Assembly (NCBI RefSeq): GCF_963678975.1
Contig: NC_089281.1
Location: forward strand, 26,330,765 to 26,394,764
DNA length: 64,000 bases
DNA from: Dysidea avara
Taxonomy: Eukaryota > Porifera > Demospongiae > Dictyoceratida > Dysideidae
Direction: 5' to 3'
A program made the translations under genes and the position numbers. Numbering within the stretch: the stretch's first letter is position 1; each line of letters begins with the position of its first letter. Shown one piece after another: positions 59,538 through 64,000 of the stretch. The notes beneath the pieces were generated by a model. The model was not told the origin of the DNA. It did no database searches and was given only the letters and a program-made list of their open reading frames with translations.

Positions 59538-62382
59538 ATGGCGAATGTTTGCTTGATAGTGATAGACGGGTGGGGCGTGGCAGAGCATGTTAAAGGTGAG
59601 AATACATTTTATGAATCACCCTTTTACTTCGAAGTTGCAGGGAATGCTATTTTAAATGCCGCCACCCCAGTAATGGACGAACTAGCACAGAAGAAGGACC
59701 AGTACGTCACGCTTGACGCGTCAGGGTTAGCAGTGGGTCTTCCAGCTGGACTAATGGGGAACAGTGAAGTTGGACATTTCACTATCGGAACAGGAAGAGT
59801 GACGTATCAGGTAATTAGTAAACTTATGACCCCTGGAACTTATAACAATAATGCGGTTCCTAAGCGCACGAACCCTCACACTAGGATACAAGATAAGGAT
59901 GGTAGTGTATAAGTTGCTGTGGATAACTGCTTGTGTGTACATAGAATTTGTGTTAAGATCTCATATGACTTGTTCTGAGTACAAAGCCTTCTTTGGTAAT
60001 TTTGCCGACGTACAGTTGGCTGTGTGCATGTAAATTATTAGTGACATAAAAAAGTAACACATCAGATAGGCTACCACATAAAATTCATGGAAATGCTGTG
60101 CACATTACATTTTAAAAAAATTATTTACAATATCATCTAAAGAACATACAACATACATACAATTAAACACAAAGATGTCTCTGTAACAGTTTCAAAACAG
60201 TAGACCATCCCTCTTCAGAACTTCTCAGCCTGATGTCTAAAGGAGTAGATGCCCATATGTTAGTGATTGCATCAAGAAAGCTTCTTCTATATAGATCTAA
60301 AGATGTGTATTGAACTGATGAGGAAAGTGATAAAAGATCCTCATTTAATGTGTCAATGGAGCAGTGGCAAAAGTCAAACAAAATTGTTGTATGCATGTAC
60401 CATTAACTTTCCATGCATGGTTAATTGTTACATGCATGTGAGGAGCAACATGTCTATTACAAGGAGGCTACACACATCTCCATGCACATGTATGTCACAT
60501 GCATGGTATGTTTTGGAACTATACACAAAGGAGGACAAAGGTAAGTCTGTGATGTGTGCATTGTAGCTGCTGCAGCTGGCAAAAAGGGACGTTGAATAGT
60601 GAAGAAATCAAGACCCATAGCCTTATCCAAAGTCAAGTTATGTGGCTGAAGGCATCAGTTAGTCAGCTATAGTCAGCAGAAAATTCTGTTAAATAGAAAT
60701 TTCACAAAACTTTTTGGAAGGGTTTGGGGTTGCTCTGAAGAGATTTATGGGCTTGGTTTTATGCCTAACCAATGCTGCCAAACTGTCATGAAGGTATTTT
60801 GATTTTGGGATGATATTTTTGGCCAGTAAAGCCATGATCATACAGTACACTGTATGATAGCAGGTTATTTTTGAGGAGAAAACTTTTCACAGTTTTTGTG
60901 ACTGACGCTCCTCTCATGAAAAGTTTACTTGTAAATTGTTTGTTAGCTAGTAATTCAGTACACATCATAGGCTGTTACCCTCCAAGAGATCAGTCATTCA
61001 TGATAACTTTTACTCTTGAGATTAACTCACTATAAGGTACAGTTGCACATCTCAACCCTAAGGAACAGCATCCATTGTAGGAAAGTCTCTTAGTTTGCAC
61101 CCAGCATGGACCTGGTGAAGTCCACATCTTACCGTATGATTAGTACACACTGCAAGTGCTAATAATAAGCACAAGAGTATGTGAAGTGTTTGATCAAGGA
61201 GGTAGCCTATGATGTCATAATGCAAATGTGTTTACATAACTTAATTGAATTTAGTAAGTCGCATGCGTCATTTAGCAAATGCTTTAGAATATTATCCCAT
61301 GTCTCACATCAAGGCTGTAGATGCTAAGGTTAAGTGCATTTCACTACAAGTGATTAACATTGCAGAAACTTAACCATATAGCTAAATGATCACCCTGAAA
61401 TGGTTTGAATTGCTAACATCACAAAACTACAATGCTATGTTAATGTTTTTACTGGCTTGCATGATCTTCTACTGATGTATCTCACACCTTACTATTATAG
61501 GATATAGTAGCCATCAATAAGTCCATTGAAGAGAAGACTTTTCACAATGAACCAAATTTGGTGAAGATGTTCTCAAGAGCAAAGAGTGGCAATGGACGTG
61601 TGCACTTTCTGGGGTTGGTGAGTAGTGTGTCTTGTAACCAGGTAGTGTGCATATCACATGTCTTGTAACTAGGTTAGTGATGGTGGGGTTCACAGCCATA
61701 TAGACCACTTGTTTGCACTCTTGGAGGCAGCCAAACAGCATGCTGTTCCTAATTGTTTTGTGCACTTCTTTGCTGATGGTCGAGACACCTCACCAACCAG
61801 TGGAGGTCAGTAGACCATTGGGGTACAGTTAATCATTGAACTAATTGTACCTTTAAAACAGTAATTGTTACTGCTATTTCAGTAGAAATCTGTCTTGAAA
61901 CGTGTTAAGTAAACTTTTTCGGTCCTGAAGGTTTTTTCTCTTTCAGAGGTGAAGTTAAACAGGTTCACTATTTGCACTACTACTGAGTCATGATTTCAAC
62001 AGTGTTACTGTTGTGCCTGTATATTGCACTATAGTTGTTGTTGTTATTCCTATATAGTGACTTATGTCAAACAGCTACAAGAGTACATGTCAAGCCTGAA
62101 CTATGGGTCATTGTCAACACTTACTGGTCGTTACTATGCAATGGACAGAGACAAGAGATACGAGAGGATCAAGCTTGCATATGATGGGATGGTAAATGGA
62201 ACTGGTGAAGTTGTCAGTCCAGACCGTGTAATAGATGTACGTCATGTGGGGGCGTCATGGGTGTGTCAATATCGTGATGTTCTGACAGGTGATGACACAA
62301 CGTTACAATGGTGTGGGTGACCAGAAGATGACTGATGAATTCATGAAGCCGATAATCATTGACCAGAATGGACTAGTGCAAG
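59538..62382 (+). CDS. Co-factor-independent phosphoglycerate mutase (iPGM), 5' part
   Basis: Exons 59538-59595, 59641-59810, 61501-61617, 61673-61805, 62058-62236, 62289-62382, then off the recognised part in phase 1. Signatures: IDGWG (metal Asp), MGNSEVGH with the catalytic Ser, [34 protein letters not shown] and [16 protein letters not shown]. iPGM interconverts 3- and 2-phosphoglycerate using two Mn ions, without 2,3-bisphosphoglycerate. The start is the ATG at 59538. Intron 1 is 45 nt. Remaining exons, expected to begin with an FFN-R-D segment, were not found before 64000, so the gene is partial. Confidence 0.93.
60165..60400 (-). pseudogene. Possible LINE C-terminal fragment
   Basis: A minus-strand frame has [20 protein letters not shown] and [10 protein letters not shown], loosely like the 'SF...I..WN.LP' end of non-LTR reverse transcriptases. 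Lies in iPGM intron 2. Weak. Confidence 0.3.
60470..60860 (+). repeat. Dispersed repeat family A, copy 4, partial and diverged
   Basis: AAAGGAGGACAAAGGTAAGT, then GAAATCAAGACCCATAGCC and CATCAGTTAGTCAGC parallel the 3' part of family A. In iPGM intron 2. Confidence 0.55.
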
Positions 62383-62579
62383 GTGTGTATTGTGGACGAG
62401 GTTGAGTGTTTTATGTGAGCGCATTTTACATTTTATGTGTGCTCATAAAATGCACATGTATGTGCACACACACACACACACACGTTCTGTACTGAAGACG
62501 GTCATGTTCTCTCGAAAGGGACAGCAACATCAAGTCTTGGCTGGTAGATTGCACCTATGAACTGCCAATCCGCCCTTGC

Positions 62580-62958
62580 TCTCAGACATACCTGACACTG
62601 CACGCACCTTTCTGTTCACTCACAGGCTTTTGTCTCTCATTTAAACACTTGTACCTCTTCTTGTCACTCTCTCTTTGAAAACCTCTACCACATCCTTCAC
62701 ACACTTGATATTGAGCTGTGTGAATCGTTGATGAGCTGCTATAGCACTGAGACACAATGCCCTCCATCCTAGCTGCTCTGGATCTGTTGGCCTCCTCATA
62801 CCACCTGCACCAATGTAGGCTAAATCCTTATGGATAACGTCCCTCCACCTTTTCCTTGGACCGCACCTGGGTTGAGGAGACAGGCAACTAAACATAACAC
62901 TCTTTGGCATCCTGCTGTCTGCTATTCTTTCCAGATAACCAACTCTAGCCGCACACAA

Positions 62959-62965
<7 letters not shown>
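62580..62965 (-). pseudogene. LINE ORF2 tail with zinc-finger-like end
   Basis: Minus strand: YLERIADSRMPKSVMFSCLS, RCGPRKRWRDVIHKDLAYIG and LGWRAL, then in another frame CEGCGRGFQRESDKKRYKC and NERQKPVSEQKGAC. This order, an endonuclease-RT tail followed by Cys-rich fingers, is typical of many invertebrate LINEs. Frameshifted and 5'-truncated; it ends at a (CA)n tract (about 62967-63013). Confidence 0.7.

Positions 62966-62966
<1 letters not shown>

Positions 62967-63013
<47 letters not shown>
62967..63013. repeat. (CA)n microsatellite
   Basis: CA run of about 47 nt at the edge of the LINE fragment. A shorter one lies at about 62467-62483. Confidence 0.9.
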
Positions 63014-63016
<3 letters not shown>

Positions 63017-63119
63017 CACAGTGACACATACACACATTTTATGTTTATGTATACACACAATAATTTCTTTATCATCCCACCAGGCAACACATTAATTAAC
63101 CATCCATTAATGACATAGT

Positions 63120-64000
63120 AATTGGGGCGAGCCTGAGCGAGTCCCACATAGATGAGAAGTACGTGCAGCTAATGTGTGTGTATGTATGTATGCGTCTGTC
63201 AATGTCAAGGCTGTAAGCGAAGGAATACAATGAAGAATCAGTTGTGACTACATAATGATTGACATGATTAGTGCGCTATGTGCAAAGATTCATGTAGAAG
63301 AGAGAGCGAGACAGTACTCTATCCATGGTGAGTGAACGAGACTGTCAGCACAAAAAAAGCACAGTGAGCCAGTTTTCTAGCCACTTGTCATTGTATGCAC
63401 GTAGCAGTTGATGAGTGTTATGGCCATCAATGAAGATGCTAGACAACACATGCTAAGGAGAAGAAATGAAATCAACAGATTAAGAAGACAGACGAAGCTG
63501 CTGAAGAAATTCTATAAATCCAGTTCCAATACGAAATACGCACCACCCAAGATTACTCAGAAAACTTATTCAAGTACGTGTTAAGCATGAAGAACAGACA
63601 AATCAGATCTGGTGGAAGTGCTCAAACATGCGTCCTTCCATTTATCTTGATACTCTCCCTTCATGATACACATGTTGGTTTGTTTTTTTTTTTAAATGTC
63701 ACCACGTTGCTTGTAAGAAACATCAGTTCTTTCTAGAGCTGGCTCACAGTAAATGTCGTATCTCTACAATACCATTATGAAAACTGCTATCTACTTCAAA
63801 TGTGGTTGGTGATGAGACTATTATGATGTTACCATGATATCTACTTGCATATGCTGCGACAATTCTATTAGGTAAGGCATTGATGCAGTATTCAAATCAT
63901 AGTACGTCATATCACGCTTGGTTGCAAATTTTCATGAAACTTAATGAGGATGTTTCTTCCACTTCTTGACATTCTTCAAGTATGCTCTCTCTTACAACCA
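63120..64000 (+). other. Right end of window, probable unidentified repeat with a short basic open frame
   Basis: GGGGCGAGCCTGAGCGAGTC near 63126 looks like a repeat boundary. An ATG at 63420 opens a 54-codon frame (MAINEDARQHMLRRRNEI..., basic, to 63584) with a good donor GTACGT at about 63574, so it may be a first exon of a mobile-element gene. It is not recognised. No iPGM exon was found here. The rest shows nothing. Confidence 0.3.

Overview
This is a stretch of animal nuclear DNA. Most likely it comes from a sponge or another early-branching metazoan: introns are mostly 42-120 nt, the gene set is typically metazoan (RAB28, mitoferrin, SLU7, WDR54, BORCS7-like, PAAT-like, SNRNP25), a co-factor-independent phosphoglycerate mutase is present, and the AT-rich intergenic DNA is full of small DNA transposons. 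No species can be named from sequence alone.

Layout. 1-15.5 kb (+): the 3' part of a WDR54-like WD-repeat gene. Its exons at about 0.4-0.7 kb and 15.0-15.5 kb are separated by one 14.3 kb intron packed with nested mobile DNA: an older terminal-inverted-repeat element, an inserted hAT/ZBED transposon that itself carries a smaller insertion, a head-to-head broken Ty3/Gypsy retroelement, a large repeat with a minisatellite, and a hAT-type MITE. 15.5-25.7 kb: gene-poor, with one small candidate secreted-protein gene, LINE fragments and a second, inverted copy of the large repeat. 25.7-36.0 kb (-): a 26-exon gene whose splice phases all close into one 1,659-residue protein with Munc13-like (MUN/MHD) features and a C-terminal DEP domain.

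36.3-57.5 kb is a dense cluster: BOD1/Shg1-family protein (+), RAB28 (+), mitoferrin (-), ADP-ribosylglycohydrolase-like (+), BORCS7-like (-), SLU7 (-) and PAAT-like (-). 57.5-62.4 kb (+): SNRNP25 (U11/U12 25K), then the 5' part of iPGM, which runs off the right side. Three gene pairs are divergent with only 65-330 bp between start codons, and several pairs converge or follow within 60-110 bp.

Functionally these are housekeeping genes: splicing (SLU7, SNRNP25), membrane traffic and lysosome positioning (RAB28, the MUN-DEP protein, BORCS7-like), mitochondrial iron (mitoferrin; PAAT is linked to mitochondrial ABC transporters), chromatin (BOD1/Shg1), ADP-ribose metabolism and glycolysis. The most notable observations are the MUN+DEP architecture, a near-consensus U12-type intron in RAB28, a 22-bp duplication across a splice donor of SNRNP25, very long (UG)n tracts in two introns, and a short motif dispersed at about 18 or more sites. 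Exon coordinates below were read by eye using GT/AG sites, reading phase and remembered family sequences; no alignment was run.
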